Below are positions 21,395-30,933 of a stretch of 64,000 nucleotides of DNA, piece after piece; positions within the stretch are counted from its first letter, which is position 1, and each line of letters begins with the position of its first letter. Origin of the DNA: Streptococcus sp. oral taxon 061. Lineage in GTDB: Bacteria; Bacillota; Bacilli; Lactobacillales; Streptococcaceae. The stretch spans positions 826,001 to 890,000 of the forward strand of contig NZ_CP058258.1 of assembly GCF_013394695.1 (NCBI RefSeq). The letters are read 5' to 3'. A model generated the notes under the pieces. That model had not been told where the DNA came from. It saw only the letters and a list, made by a program, of their open reading frames with translations, and made no database searches. Made by a program: the position numbers and the translations under genes.

Positions 21395-22160
21395 AAGGTG
21401 TCGACTTAATAATTTTTGTTTGTTTAGACAAAGTTTTTAGGGTTTCTTGGCTAAGTTTTGAGTCTGAAATAATTGTATCAATATCAGCGATATTATAGAA
21501 AGTATAAAAATCAAACTTATTAAATTTACTGTGGTCCGCAAGAAGAATCTTTTTATTAGCATTATTTAATGCTAACTTTTGGACTTCGCCTTCATCTTCG
21601 CTAAAAGTAGCGATAGCTTGATCTTTTATACCATTGCAACTAACAAAAGCTTTAGAGAATTGAAGGCTTTCGATATCTTGGAGCGTTAAGGTTCCGACAA
21701 AGGCACCAGTGATTTCTCGATAATTTCCACCAATCAAAATTAAATCAGTCAGTTTTCTTTCATTCAAGATAATGAAAACAGGTAAGCTATTTGTCACTAC
21801 ACGTATGTTATAAATTGGAAGTTCACGAGCAAAGAACTCAAGAGTAGTACCTGGACCGATAAAAATCGTTTCTCTTTCTTCGACTAAATGACCAGCAAAT
21901 TTTGCGATTTCTTGTTTTTCAGCGATTTGTAAACCTTGTTTTTCAATGTTTGAACGTTCGTTTGCTAATAGAGAACCAGAACGAAGTTTTTCAGCACCTC
22001 CATGTACTCGAACAAGTAAATCCTTGTCAGCCAACTCTTGTAGATAACGTCGAGCAGTCATATCAGAAATATCTAAACGATTCATTATTTCTTTGACAGT
22101 GATGGTTCCTCTTGTATTGACAATATCTAAAATCATATCTAGTTTTTCTTGCTTGAGCAT
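21393..22160 (-). CDS. lacR: DeoR-family repressor LacR
   Basis: The protein is 255 residues if started at the ATG at 22160, which has GGGGGTGA seven bases upstream; a longer open frame to 22244 lacks a ribosome site and is hydrophobic junk. The N-terminal DeoR helix-turn-helix is seen in GTITVKEIMNRLDISDMTAR and VRVHGG. The C-terminal DeoRC sensor domain has IGPGTTLEFFA. LacR proteins repress lac genes and respond to tagatose 6-phosphate. It is convergent with lacABCD. Confidence 0.92.
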   Translation of the reverse strand: MLKQEKLDMILDIVNTRGTITVKEIMNRLDISDMTARRYLQELADKDLLVRVHGGAEKLRSGSLLANERSNIEKQGLQIAEKQEIAKFAGHLVEERETIFIGPGTTLEFFARELPIYNIRVVTNSLPVFIILNERKLTDLILIGGNYREITGAFVGTLTLQDIESLQFSKAFVSCNGIKDQAIATFSEDEGEVQKLALNNANKKILLADHSKFNKFDFYTFYNIADIDTIISDSKLSQETLKTLSKQTKIIKSTP

Positions 22161-22185
22161 TGAATCACCCCCTGTATCTAATATC

Positions 22186-22214
22186 ATTTTATCATATTTT
22201 AAACACTGAAGCAA
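22186..22214 (-). promoter_or_regulatory. lacR promoter
   Basis: On the minus strand TTGCTT, 17-bp spacer, TAAAAT. A 19-bp sequence (22227-22245) just upstream is identical to one at the lacA promoter (18187-18205), but it also forms the U-rich tail of the nrdF terminator. Confidence 0.55.
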
Positions 22215-22239
22215 CTTAAAGGAAACAAAAATAAACAAA

Positions 22240-22286
22240 AACAAAAGAACATCTTAGTCCAAAACAAACAGAGATGTTCTTTTGTT
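22240..22286 (-). terminator. nrdF terminator
   Basis: A 15-bp perfect stem AACAAAAGAACATCT / AGATGTTCTTTTGTT around a 17-nt loop. On the minus strand it is followed by TTTTGTTTATTTTTG. Confidence 0.85.
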
Positions 22287-22293
22287 GTTTAAA

Positions 22294-23256
22294 TTAATCT
22301 AATCCGTAGTTATAATCATCGTCTTGCATGGCTTCAACTTCACCAAGTAGATATCCGTTACCAACTTGAGAGAAGAAGTCGTGGTTAGACGTACCGGTTG
22401 AAATCCCGTTCATAACGATAGGGTTGACATCATCAGCTGAATCAGGGAAGAGAGGGTCTTGCCCTAGATTCATAAGAGCTTTGTTGGCGTTGTAACGTAG
22501 GAAGGTTTTAACTTCTTCTGTCCATCCAACACCATCATAAAGGCTTTCGGTATAACCTTCTTCATTTTCATAAAGTGTGTAGAGAAGGTCGTACATCCAA
22601 TCTTTTAATTTTTCTTGCTCTTCTTCAGGTAACTCATTAAAACCAAGTTGGAATTTATAACCAATATAAGTACCGTGAACAGACTCATCACGAATGATCA
22701 ACTTAATGATTTCAGCAACGTTAGCCAATTTGTTATTTCCAAGATAGTAGAGTGGTGTAAAGAAACCAGAATAGAAGAGGAAGGTTTCAAGGAATACACT
22801 GGCTACTTTCTTTTCAAGAGGAGTACCATTGAGGTAAATTTCATTGATGATTTGTGCTTTTTTCTGAAGATATGGATTCGTATCAGTCCACTCAAAAATT
22901 TCTTCAATTTCAGATTTGGTATTTAAAGTTGAAAAGATTGAAGAATAAGACTTAGCGTGAACAGATTCCATAAATTGGATATTGTTAAAAACAGCTTCTT
23001 CGTGAGGAGTACGGATATCAGCACGGAGCGCATTTACCCCAGTTTCAGACTGCATGGTATCCAAAAGTGTCAAACCACCAAAGACTTTTCCTACCAAGTC
23101 TTTTTCCTGATTTGATAACTTTCTCCAGTCATCTAAGTCATTAGATAAAGGAATACGAGTATCTAACCAAAATTGTTCAGTTAGTTTTTCCCATGTTGAT
23201 TTATCAATGACATCTTCGATGGCATTCCAGTTAATGGCTTTGTAGTAAGTTTCCAT
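22294..23256 (-). CDS. nrdF: Class Ib ribonucleotide reductase small subunit NrdF
   Basis: The 320-residue ferritin-like protein has the metal-ligand segments FMESVHAKSYSSIFST and IIRDESVHGTYIGYKF. It houses the di-metal/tyrosyl radical cofactor that generates the thiyl radical in NrdE. The C-terminal tail (EVEAMQDDDYNYGLD) is the part that docks into NrdE. It lies 71 bp downstream of nrdE. Confidence 0.97.
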   Translation of the reverse strand: METYYKAINWNAIEDVIDKSTWEKLTEQFWLDTRIPLSNDLDDWRKLSNQEKDLVGKVFGGLTLLDTMQSETGVNALRADIRTPHEEAVFNNIQFMESVHAKSYSSIFSTLNTKSEIEEIFEWTDTNPYLQKKAQIINEIYLNGTPLEKKVASVFLETFLFYSGFFTPLYYLGNNKLANVAEIIKLIIRDESVHGTYIGYKFQLGFNELPEEEQEKLKDWMYDLLYTLYENEEGYTESLYDGVGWTEEVKTFLRYNANKALMNLGQDPLFPDSADDVNPIVMNGISTGTSNHDFFSQVGNGYLLGEVEAMQDDDYNYGLD

Positions 23257-23327
23257 TACAAATCTCTTTCTTTAATGTTAATCAATAAAATAATAATGAA
23301 TCCCAGTAATCACGGTTTAGTGGGGGG

Positions 23328-25487
23328 TTAAATCACGCAGCTTTCACATTGGTTAGCACCAACTTCACCGCCGTCATCTGTATAGGTACGAACGTAGTAG
23401 ATAGACTTGATTCCCTTGTTAAAGGCGTAGTTACGAAGGATAGACAAGTCACGTGTTGTTTGTTTGTTCTCTTTCTTCCATTCATAAAGACCTGTTGGGA
23501 TATCACTACGCATGAAGAGAGTAAGTGAAAGCCCTTGGTCTACGTGCTCAGTAGCCGCAGCATAAACATCAATGACTTTACGCATATCCATGTCATAGGC
23601 AGAAGTGTAGTAAGGAATCGTTTCAGTTGACAATCCTGCAGCAGGATAGTAAATCTTACCAATTTTCTTCTCTTGGCGTTCTTCAATACGTTGAGTGATT
23701 GGGTGGATAGAAGCAGAAACATCGTTGATGTAACTGATAGAACCATTTGGTGCTACTGCAAGGCGGTTTTGGTGGTAAAGTCCATCTGCCTTAACTTTAT
23801 CACGAAGTTCAGCCCAGTCAGCAGCGGTTGGGATAAAGATACCTTCAAAAAGTTCTTTAACACGATCAGATTTTGGTACAAACTCACCACTTGTGTACTT
23901 ATCAAAGTAGCTTCCGTTTGCGTAGTCTGATTTTTCAAAGTTGTGGAAGGTAACACCACGTTCACGCGCAATGTTGTTTGATTCTACCAAAGTCCAGTAG
24001 TTCAAAAGCATGAAGTAGATGCTGGTGAATTCGACAGATTCAGGTGATCCGTATTCAATCAATTGTTGGGCAAGATAGCTGTGAAGCCCCATTGCTCCAA
24101 GTCCAAATGTATGAGCTTGGCTATTTCCGTGGTCGATAGTTGGAACAGCAACGATGTGTGAGCTATCTGTTACAAAGGTTAAAGCACGTACCATTGCACG
24201 GATCGAACGTCCAAAGTCAGGTGAAGTCATCATGTTGACCACGTTTGTTGAACCAAGGTTACATGAAACGTCAGTACCCATTTTAAGGAATTCTTGTGCG
24301 TCATTAATCAAGCTTGGTTCTTGGATTTGGAGAATTTCTGAACACAAGTTACTCATGATAATCTTACCATCGACAGGATTTGCGCGGTTAGCAGTATCGA
24401 TGTTGACAATATAAGGATAACCAGATTCTTGTTGCAATTTAGAAATTTCAGTTTCCAAATCACGAGCCTTGATTTTTGTCTTGCGGATGTTTGGATTTGC
24501 AACCAATTCATCGTATTTTTCTGTGATATCGATGTAGTTAAAAGGTACGCCATACTCTTTTTCTACAGAGTATGGGCTAAAAAGATACATTTCTTCATTC
24601 TTACGAGCCAATTCGTAGAATTTATCAGGTACCACAACACCAAGCGAAAGTGTCTTCACACGAACTTTTTCATCAGCATTTTCTTTCTTAGTAGAAAGGA
24701 AAGCGATAATGTCTGGGTGGAAGACGTTAAGGTAAACAACCCCAGCACCTTGACGTTGACCAAGTTGGTTTGAGTAAGAGAAGCTGTCTTCAAAAAGTTT
24801 CATAACTGGTACGACTCCAGAAGCAGCACCTTCATACCCCTTGATAGGTGCTCCAGCTTCACGAAGGTTGCTGAGGGAAATTCCCACACCACCACCGATA
24901 CGTGAAAGTTGAAGAGCTGAGTTGATAGAACGTCCGATAGAGTTCATATCATCTGTTACCTGAATCAAGAAACATGATACCAATTCACCACGACGTGCAC
25001 GACCTGCATTCAAGAATGAAGGTGTAGCAGGCTGGTAGCGCTGGTGGATGATTTCATTGGCAATATCAATTGCGATAGCTTCATCACCATCAGCAAAGTA
25101 AAGAGCGTTAAAGAAGACACGGTCTTCCATGCTCTCAAGATAGTACTCTCCATCGTTAGTTTTCAAGGCGTATTGATTGTAAAACTTGTATGCAGCCATG
25201 AAAGACTTAAACTGGAAGTTTTGATCCTTAATAAATTGATAAAGCTCTTCTAAGAATTCAGGACGATATTTTTTGATAAACGCTGTTTCGATATAGTCTT
25301 GTTTAATAAGGTAATCAATTTTATCAGTGATAGAATCAAAAACCATAGAATTTGGTACAACGTTTTCTTTAAAGAAAGCGTCCAAGGCTTCTTTATCTTT
25401 GTGGAGCATGATTTGTCCATTAACAGGACGGTTGATTTCATTATTTAGACGGAAGTAAGTTACATCCTCAAGTTGTTTTAATCCCAT
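23328..25487 (-). CDS. nrdE: Class Ib ribonucleotide reductase large subunit NrdE
   Basis: The 719-residue protein has the catalytic regions SCFLIQVTDDMNSIGRSI, NLCSEILQ and the C-terminal redox pair in NQCESCVI, re-reduced by NrdH. It converts NDPs to dNDPs aerobically. As expected of class Ib it lacks an N-terminal ATP-cone. It is transcribed after nrdH and before nrdF; nrdI is not in this window. Confidence 0.98.
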   Translation of the reverse strand: MGLKQLEDVTYFRLNNEINRPVNGQIMLHKDKEALDAFFKENVVPNSMVFDSITDKIDYLIKQDYIETAFIKKYRPEFLEELYQFIKDQNFQFKSFMAAYKFYNQYALKTNDGEYYLESMEDRVFFNALYFADGDEAIAIDIANEIIHQRYQPATPSFLNAGRARRGELVSCFLIQVTDDMNSIGRSINSALQLSRIGGGVGISLSNLREAGAPIKGYEGAASGVVPVMKLFEDSFSYSNQLGQRQGAGVVYLNVFHPDIIAFLSTKKENADEKVRVKTLSLGVVVPDKFYELARKNEEMYLFSPYSVEKEYGVPFNYIDITEKYDELVANPNIRKTKIKARDLETEISKLQQESGYPYIVNIDTANRANPVDGKIIMSNLCSEILQIQEPSLINDAQEFLKMGTDVSCNLGSTNVVNMMTSPDFGRSIRAMVRALTFVTDSSHIVAVPTIDHGNSQAHTFGLGAMGLHSYLAQQLIEYGSPESVEFTSIYFMLLNYWTLVESNNIARERGVTFHNFEKSDYANGSYFDKYTSGEFVPKSDRVKELFEGIFIPTAADWAELRDKVKADGLYHQNRLAVAPNGSISYINDVSASIHPITQRIEERQEKKIGKIYYPAAGLSTETIPYYTSAYDMDMRKVIDVYAAATEHVDQGLSLTLFMRSDIPTGLYEWKKENKQTTRDLSILRNYAFNKGIKSIYYVRTYTDDGGEVGANQCESCVI

Positions 25488-25515
25488 AAAATTTCCTTTA
25501 TTTCATTACAAAAGA

Positions 25516-25548
25516 AAGGCTTCTAAGATTTACATAGAAGCTTTTAAT
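25516..25548 (-). terminator. Hairpin between nrdH and nrdE (attenuator or processing site)
   Basis: On the minus strand AAGCTTCTA pairs with TAGAAGCcTT, followed by a mixed T/C stretch TTCTTTTG. It is too weak for full termination and may set the nrdH to nrdEF ratio. Confidence 0.45.
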
Positions 25549-25556
25549 CCTGATAC

Positions 25557-25775
25557 TTAAGCAAGTTTTTTTAGTTTTGCTGGTTGGAAACCAGAGAAAA
25601 CTTCAGTTGGTGTTTGAATGATAGGAGCAGCGCTAAAGCCTAGCTCTTTAACTTGTTCAATAAATTCAGGTTGTTCGTCAAGATTGATTTCGCGATAAGC
25701 AATGTTGTTACTATCTAAGAAACGTTTGGTCATTTTACATTGAACACAATTATTTTTAGAATAAACGGTTACCAT
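25557..25775 (-). CDS. nrdH: Glutaredoxin-like NrdH
   Basis: The 72-residue thioredoxin-fold protein has the redox motif CVQC at residues 10-13 and FSGFQPAKL at the C-terminus, both typical of NrdH. It is the electron donor for NrdE. It leads the nrdHEF unit, with AAAGAGGAGTT as ribosome site. Confidence 0.96.
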   Translation of the reverse strand: MVTVYSKNNCVQCKMTKRFLDSNNIAYREINLDEQPEFIEQVKELGFSAAPIIQTPTEVFSGFQPAKLKKLA

Positions 25776-25812
25776 TCTGTAACTCCTCTTTCAAAAATTT
25801 AATTACTTCTTA

Positions 25813-25840
25813 AGTATATCAGAAAAAAAATCTTTGTCAA
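25813..25840 (-). promoter_or_regulatory. nrdHEF promoter
   Basis: On the minus strand TTGACA, 16-bp spacer, TATACT, about 35 bp before the nrdH start. Confidence 0.8.
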
Positions 25841-25888
25841 CGAAGAAAAACTAAATATTGTAGAATTTTTTTCGATGATAGATGTCAA

Positions 25889-25977
25889 AACACAATATGT
25901 AGTAATTACAAAAAATAAACCCCATAAATAACAGCGTTTTCTAAATGTTAAAACTATAAAAAACTACATGATGTATT
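25889..25977. promoter_or_regulatory. Two candidate NrdR boxes upstream of nrdH
   Basis: ACACAATATGTAGT (25890-25903) closely resembles the NrdR-box consensus ACACWATATATWGTGT. AACTACATGATGTATT (25962-25977) is a weaker second copy 73 bp away. They lie upstream of the nrdH promoter in the 361-bp gap between nrdH and ptsH, which otherwise holds only the two divergent promoters. Confidence 0.5.
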
Positions 25978-26045
25978 TTGATACATAAAATAGAAGATTT
26001 TCAGCAAGTTATCTGAAAGGAAAAAGAAGAAATCCCATAAAATAC

Positions 26046-26074
26046 TTGAAAAAAATCCTAGAAGGTGATATAAT
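26046..26074 (+). promoter_or_regulatory. ptsHI promoter
   Basis: TTGAAA, 17-bp spacer, TATAAT with extended TGA before the -10: one of the strongest promoters in the window. Confidence 0.85.
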
Positions 26075-26136
26075 ATCAAATTGTAAGGGTTATCAGATAT
26101 AACTCAAAAAGAAAACATTTAAAGGAGAGTCAAATT

Positions 26137-26400
26137 ATGGCTTCTAAAGATTTCCACGTAGTGGCAGAAACAGGTATTCACGCACGTCCAGCAACATTGT
26201 TGGTACAAACTGCTAGCAAATTTGCTTCAGATATTACTCTTGAGTACAAAGGTAAATCAGTTAACCTTAAATCTATCATGGGTGTTATGAGCCTTGGTGT
26301 TGGTCAAGGTGCTGACGTTACAATTACTGCTGAAGGTGCAGACGCTGATGACGCTATTGCTGCTATCTCAGAAACAATGGAAAAAGAAGGATTGGCATAA
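26137..26400 (+). CDS. ptsH: Phosphocarrier protein HPr
   Basis: The 87-residue protein has the active-site histidine H15 in [11 protein letters not shown] and the regulatory serine S46 in [11 protein letters not shown], which HPr kinase phosphorylates to make HPr(Ser-P), the CcpA corepressor. It carries phosphate from enzyme I to IIA proteins such as GatA in this window. Four bases separate it from ptsI. Confidence 0.99.
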   Translation: MASKDFHVVAETGIHARPATLLVQTASKFASDITLEYKGKSVNLKSIMGVMSLGVGQGADVTITAEGADADDAIAAISETMEKEGLA

Positions 26401-26404
26401 GAAA

Positions 26405-28138
26405 ATGACAGAAATGCTTAAAGGAATTGCAGCATCTGATGGTGTTGCCGTTGCCAAAGCATATCTACTCGTTCAACCGGATTTATCTTTCGAAACTATT
26501 ACTGTCGAAGATACAAATGCAGAAGAGGCTCGTTTGGATGTTGCTCTTGAAGCTTCTCAAAACGAGCTTTCTCTTATCCGCGAGAAGGCTGTAGGTACGC
26601 TTGGTGAAGAAGCGGCGCAAGTATTTGACGCTCACTTGATGGTTCTAGCTGACCCTGAATTGATCGGTCAGATTAAAGAAACGATTCGTGCTAAGAAAGT
26701 AAATGCAGAAGCAGGTCTGAAAGAAGTTACAGACATGTTTATCACAATCTTTGAAGGCATGGAAGACAACCCATACATGCAGGAACGTGCAGCAGATATC
26801 CGCGACGTTACCAAACGTGTATTGGCAAATCTTCTTGGTAAGAAATTGCCAAACCCAGCTTCTATTAACGAAGAAGTAATCGTGATTGCACATGACTTGA
26901 CTCCATCTGATACTGCTCAATTGGACAAAAACTTTGTAAAAGCTTTTGTAACAAACATTGGTGGACGTACAAGTCACTCAGCTATCATGGCTCGTACACT
27001 TGAAATTGCAGCTGTATTGGGTACAAACAACATCACTGAACTTGTAAAAGATGGCGACATTTTGGCTGTTTCAGGTATCTCAGGTGAAGTTGTAATCAAC
27101 CCAACTGAAGAACAAATTGCAGAATTCAAAGCAGCTGGTGAAGCTTACGCTAAACAAAAAGCTGAATGGGCTCTTTTGAAGGATGCTAAAACTGTTACTG
27201 CAGATGGTAAACACTTTGAGTTGGCAGCTAACATCGGTACACCTAAAGACGTTGAAGGTGTGAATGATAACGGTGCAGAAGCTGTCGGTCTTTACCGTAC
27301 AGAATTCTTGTACATGGATTCTCAAGACTTCCCTACAGAAGACGATCAATATGAAGCCTACAAAGCAGTTCTTGAAGGTATGAACGGTAAACCTGTTGTC
27401 GTTCGTACAATGGATATCGGTGGGGATAAAGAACTTCCTTACTTCGATCTTCCTAAAGAAATGAACCCATTCTTGGGTTACCGTGCTTTGCGTATCTCTA
27501 TTTCTGAAACTGGTAACCAAATGTTCCGTACACAATTGCGTGCCTTGCTTCGTGCATCTGTTCACGGTAAATTGCGTATCATGTTCCCAATGGTTGCTTT
27601 GTTGAAAGAATTCCGTACTGCTAAAGCTATTCTTGAAGAAGAAAAAGCAAAATTAGTTGCTGAAGGTGTTGCAGTTGCGGATGATATCCAAGTTGGTATC
27701 ATGATTGAAATCCCAGCCGCAGCTATGCTTGCAGATCAATTTGCTAAAGAAGTTGATTTCTTCTCAATTGGTACAAACGACCTTATCCAATACACTATGG
27801 CTGCTGACCGTATGAACGAACAAGTTTCATACCTTTACCAACCATATAACCCATCAATCCTTCGCTTGATTAACAACGTTATCAAAGCAGCTCACGCTGA
27901 AGGTAAATGGGCTGGTATGTGTGGTGAGATGGCTGGTGACCAAACAGCTGTTCCACTTCTTGTTGGAGTGGGCTTGGATGAGTTCTCTATGTCAGCTACA
28001 TCTGTACTTCGTACACGTAGCTTGATGAAGAAACTTGACACAGCTAAGATGCAAGAATATGCAAATCGTGCTCTTACTGAATGTTCAACAATGGAAGAAG
28101 TTCTTGAGCTTTCAAAAGAATACGTTAACTTTGATTAA
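26405..28138 (+). CDS. ptsI: PTS enzyme I
   Basis: The protein is 577 residues, starting [13 protein letters not shown] at 26405; an upstream in-frame extension overlaps ptsH and is not real. The phospho-histidine is H191 in [12 protein letters not shown]. The PEP-binding barrel has [24 protein letters not shown] and the catalytic cysteine region GMCGEMAGD. It transfers phosphate from PEP to HPr. Confidence 0.98.
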   Translation: MTEMLKGIAASDGVAVAKAYLLVQPDLSFETITVEDTNAEEARLDVALEASQNELSLIREKAVGTLGEEAAQVFDAHLMVLADPELIGQIKETIRAKKVNAEAGLKEVTDMFITIFEGMEDNPYMQERAADIRDVTKRVLANLLGKKLPNPASINEEVIVIAHDLTPSDTAQLDKNFVKAFVTNIGGRTSHSAIMARTLEIAAVLGTNNITELVKDGDILAVSGISGEVVINPTEEQIAEFKAAGEAYAKQKAEWALLKDAKTVTADGKHFELAANIGTPKDVEGVNDNGAEAVGLYRTEFLYMDSQDFPTEDDQYEAYKAVLEGMNGKPVVVRTMDIGGDKELPYFDLPKEMNPFLGYRALRISISETGNQMFRTQLRALLRASVHGKLRIMFPMVALLKEFRTAKAILEEEKAKLVAEGVAVADDIQVGIMIEIPAAAMLADQFAKEVDFFSIGTNDLIQYTMAADRMNEQVSYLYQPYNPSILRLINNVIKAAHAEGKWAGMCGEMAGDQTAVPLLVGVGLDEFSMSATSVLRTRSLMKKLDTAKMQEYANRALTECSTMEEVLELSKEYVNFD

Positions 28139-28146
28139 AAACATTA

Positions 28147-28178
28147 AAACCTTGTAGAGCTAAATTACAAGGTTTTTT
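28147..28178 (+). terminator. ptsHI terminator
   Basis: Stem AACCTTGTA / TACAAGGTT followed by seven T. Confidence 0.9.
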
Positions 28179-28223
28179 TGTAGTCTAATTTAAAAAGTCA
28201 ACCTGTAAAATTTTCTAAAAATA

Positions 28224-28232
28224 TGGTAAAAT
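28224..28232 (+). promoter_or_regulatory. udk promoter (extended -10)
   Basis: TGGTAAAAT, 28 bp before the udk start; the -35 (TGTAAA) is poor. Confidence 0.55.
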
Positions 28233-28259
28233 AGACAAAGGAAAAATACGGAGGCAACT

Positions 28260-28898
28260 ATGCAAAAGAGACCAATCATTATCGGAGTTACAGGGGGATC
28301 TGGTGGAGGAAAAACCAGTGTTTCTAAAGCAATCTTATCCCATTTCCCAAATGAAAAAATTGCTATGATTGAGCATGATTCCTACTATAAAGATCAATCA
28401 CATTTAACCTTTGAAGAACGAATCAAAACTAATTATGACCATCCTTTTGCTTTTGATACTGACTTGATGATTGAGCAAATTAAGGAATTGTTGGCGGGGC
28501 GTCCTGTTGATATTCCTACCTATGATTATGCTGCCCATACAAGAAGCTCGAAAACCTATCGTCAAGAACCTCAAGATGTCTTTATTGTAGAAGGAATCTT
28601 GGTTTTGGAAGACAAACGTCTTCGTGATTTGATGGATATAAAGATTTTTGTGGACACTGATGATGATGTTCGTATCATCCGTCGTATTAAACGCGATATG
28701 GAAGAACGTGGTCGTAGTTTGGATAGCGTTATTGATCAGTACCTCGGAGTCGTAAAACCTATGTATCATCAATTCATTGAACCTACAAAACGTTACGCTG
28801 ATATTGTAATTCCTGAAGGAGTAACCAATACTGTAGCGATTGACTTGTTGACTACTAAGATTGAAAAGATTTTAGAAGAAGCTCGTTTAGCCCAGTAA
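28260..28898 (+). CDS. udk: Uridine kinase
   Basis: The 212-residue P-loop kinase has Walker [10 protein letters not shown] at residues 12-20, IEHDSYYKD and YDYAAHTRS, diagnostic of uridine/cytidine kinases. It phosphorylates uridine and cytidine in pyrimidine salvage. It is a single-gene unit with its own terminator. Confidence 0.96.
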   Translation: MQKRPIIIGVTGGSGGGKTSVSKAILSHFPNEKIAMIEHDSYYKDQSHLTFEERIKTNYDHPFAFDTDLMIEQIKELLAGRPVDIPTYDYAAHTRSSKTYRQEPQDVFIVEGILVLEDKRLRDLMDIKIFVDTDDDVRIIRRIKRDMEERGRSLDSVIDQYLGVVKPMYHQFIEPTKRYADIVIPEGVTNTVAIDLLTTKIEKILEEARLAQ

Positions 28899-28906
28899 TA
28901 AATAAA

Positions 28907-28936
28907 AAAAGACTGTATCTATTGATACAGTTTTTA
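28907..28936. terminator. Bidirectional terminator between udk and the ECF S gene
   Basis: Stem ACTGTATC / GATACAGT with A run before and T run after; it serves both converging genes. Confidence 0.85.
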
Positions 28937-29497
28937 TTGTTTAATTTTTTCAAGTTTTGGAACAATAGCGAGAGTTAAAATAGCTGAGATAATTAATTCT
29001 GCTATCGAATTTGTAGAGATAACAGTCGCTAATAGTTTTTGAATATTTCCATCAAAAACATTACCAAAGAGGAAGAAGATACCACCTAAGACAAATACTG
29101 TATTAGTCAGTGAGCCAAGTGCACCTGCGAAGATGAGTCCGGCTTTTCCCTTTAGCAGTTTATAAACGAAATAAGGTGTCAAACCGATCAAGATACGTGG
29201 GACAATTGCAATCACAACTGAATATAGGTTACCATTAGGTACAAAAGGTGAGAAGAGATAGCTGGTTGGAAGAATTGTGAGAGTATTTACAGTCAAGCTA
29301 ATCATTCCCATTAAGAAACCTAATGTTGCGCCAATTCTTGGTCCATAGATAATACTTGCAATAATTACTGGAATGTGGACGATAGTTGGTTTAATAGGAA
29401 AGGGCAGCACGTTAAATAGGATTGAGCTCAGTAAATGAATAACAATCATACTGGCAAAAAAGATAGCGATTGGTGCAATATTAGAGCGTTTGTTCAT
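28934..29497 (-). CDS. ECF transporter substrate-binding (S) component, possibly for pantothenate
   Basis: The 187-residue protein is almost entirely hydrophobic with five to six membrane spans (IAPIAIFFASMIVIHLLSSI, then GPRIGATLGFLMGMISL), the architecture of ECF S components that work with a shared energising module. It overlaps coaC by 17 bp and follows coaB-coaC, so a pantothenate-type (PanT-like) role is a reasonable inference from context, not shown by sequence motifs. Confidence 0.78.
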   Translation of the reverse strand: MNKRSNIAPIAIFFASMIVIHLLSSILFNVLPFPIKPTIVHIPVIIASIIYGPRIGATLGFLMGMISLTVNTLTILPTSYLFSPFVPNGNLYSVVIAIVPRILIGLTPYFVYKLLKGKAGLIFAGALGSLTNTVFVLGGIFFLFGNVFDGNIQKLLATVISTNSIAELIISAILTLAIVPKLEKIKQ

Positions 29498-30032
29498 GAA
29501 GTTTATCCTTTATTTGTTGTAAAATTCTTTCAAGATCAGCGAGAGCGCCACGACCGATATCACCACAAGCTAGTAGCGAATCTTTAGGAGAAATAATTGT
29601 ATAACCATAATCTTCTAAAGTTTTAAGATTAGCTTGGGTCGCAGGGTGGTCATACATCTTTGTGTTCATAGCTGGAGCCAATAGTTTGGGTACAAAGTGT
29701 GGCAAAGCAAGAGCAGTAGCAGTCACCATATTGTCAGCAAAACCGTGAGCTAATTTAGCGATTGTATTGGCTGTCGCAGGAACTACGATAAATAAATCTG
29801 TTTCTTTTCCTATTTGAATGTGATTCACTTGATTTGGAAAAGGTTCCTGCATGACATCGAGATGTACTATATTTTGAGAGAGTACTTGTAAGGTTAATGG
29901 CTGAATGAATGCAGTTGCTGCCTGAGTCATAAGAACAGTAACAGAATGCCCCTGTTTTTTCAAAGAACTAACTAGGTCAACTGTCTTATATGCGGCAATA
30001 GATCCAGTAATAGCGAGTGTAATACGGGCCAT
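29481..30032 (-). CDS. coaC: Phosphopantothenoylcysteine decarboxylase CoaC
   Basis: The 183-residue HFCD-family flavoprotein has ITGSIAAYKTVDL at the N-terminus, the substrate clamp region APAMNTKMYDHPA and the catalytic cysteine segment LLACGDIGRGAL. It decarboxylates phosphopantothenoylcysteine to phosphopantetheine. Streptococci keep CoaB and CoaC as separate proteins, as here (14-bp gap). Confidence 0.95.
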   Translation of the reverse strand: MARITLAITGSIAAYKTVDLVSSLKKQGHSVTVLMTQAATAFIQPLTLQVLSQNIVHLDVMQEPFPNQVNHIQIGKETDLFIVVPATANTIAKLAHGFADNMVTATALALPHFVPKLLAPAMNTKMYDHPATQANLKTLEDYGYTIISPKDSLLACGDIGRGALADLERILQQIKDKLHEQTL

Positions 30033-30046
30033 AATATTCCTTTCTT

Positions 30047-30733
30047 TTAGTCATAGCTTTTGATTTTCTCGAGAAGTAAATCAGCAATTTCTTGTTTACT
30101 CATAGCAGTTTGGAAAGAATTTTTTTCAACTAAGTAAGCCTTATGTTGGTCGCTACTAATCTGAGTAAGGTCGTTTGCGACAATTAAATCAGCTTGGTTC
30201 TTTTCAAGACTTTCCTGAGCAACTTGAATCAGATGTTCCTGACTGACATCAACCAGTAATTTAAATCCTATCAGGTGAATCTTAGGATTCCATTCTTTAA
30301 CAAGAGATATGATTTTTGGATTCTTCTTGAGAAATAGAACCTGGACGTCTTCCTTAGATGAGATTTTGGTTTCCTGATTTTTCTTATCTAAAAACTCTGT
30401 TAAATCTTGACTAGCTTTAACCTCACCAAATCCAGTCATATAGACAGGAGTGTAATCTGATACAGCCATAGAATGGATTAATACCTGGTAATCCATTACC
30501 TTATCTTTCATGACTTGTAGCAAATCAACTGTATTTTTAATTTCGATGATGGTTAAGTTTGGATGACTAACTGGCTTAACTGCCTGAAGAGTGGTAATCA
30601 AACAAACTTCATAACCAGCCTCTAGAAGAGTTTCGGTGATAATCTTACCTAGTCTACCAGAAGAGTGGTTGGTTATTGAACGAACACTATCAATTGCTTC
30701 GCTAGTACCACCAGAAGTAACTAAAATTTTCAT
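30047..30733 (-). CDS. coaB: Phosphopantothenate-cysteine ligase CoaB
   Basis: The protein is 228 residues from MKILVTSGGTSEAID. An upstream in-frame ATG at 30760 would lie inside the predicted promoter, so the inner start is preferred. TSGGTSE, NHSSGRLGK and VSDYTPV are CoaB landmarks. It joins cysteine to phosphopantothenate before CoaC acts. No Shine-Dalgarno is visible; the -10 ends six bases before the ATG, suggesting a leaderless message. Confidence 0.93.
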   Translation of the reverse strand: MKILVTSGGTSEAIDSVRSITNHSSGRLGKIITETLLEAGYEVCLITTLQAVKPVSHPNLTIIEIKNTVDLLQVMKDKVMDYQVLIHSMAVSDYTPVYMTGFGEVKASQDLTEFLDKKNQETKISSKEDVQVLFLKKNPKIISLVKEWNPKIHLIGFKLLVDVSQEHLIQVAQESLEKNQADLIVANDLTQISSDQHKAYLVEKNSFQTAMSKQEIADLLLEKIKSYD

Positions 30734-30739
30734 AGAACT

Positions 30740-30768
30740 ATTGTACAAAAAAATTATCATTAAGTAAA
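30740..30768 (-). promoter_or_regulatory. coaBC promoter giving a predicted leaderless mRNA
   Basis: On the minus strand TTTACT, 17-bp spacer, TACAAT, then AGTTCT and the start codon. Transcription about 7 nt after the -10 would begin at the A of ATG. Confidence 0.6.
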
Positions 30769-30924
30769 ATGAAAGTGATATAACAAGGGTCGGAAATAGG
30801 ATGTTAATCCATAGTTAAAATCTATAAAGGCATATAAAAATTTAGATAGAGATAAAGAAAGTCTGTTATTTAGCGATATTCACGAACGTTACTAATCATA
30901 ATGACTGTTAAAAATCTTGTTTTA

Positions 30925-30933
30925 TGATATAAT
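30925..30933 (+). promoter_or_regulatory. fhs promoter (extended -10)
   Basis: TGATATAAT, 33 bp before the start of fhs. A CGAAC-containing sequence at 30881-30890 resembles half of a PurR box. Confidence 0.65.

Noticed and set aside
22161..22244. Upstream extension of lacR (28 codons)
   Set aside because: No ribosome site, contains the promoter, and the DeoR N-terminus begins at MLKQEKLD.
25931..25944. cre-like TAACAGCGTTTTCT upstream of ptsH
   Set aside because: Three mismatches at fixed consensus positions and about 100 bp from the promoter.
26294..26404. Extended N-terminus for ptsI reading back through ptsH
   Set aside because: Leucine-rich out-of-frame translation of HPr; the family start is MTEMLKG at 26405.
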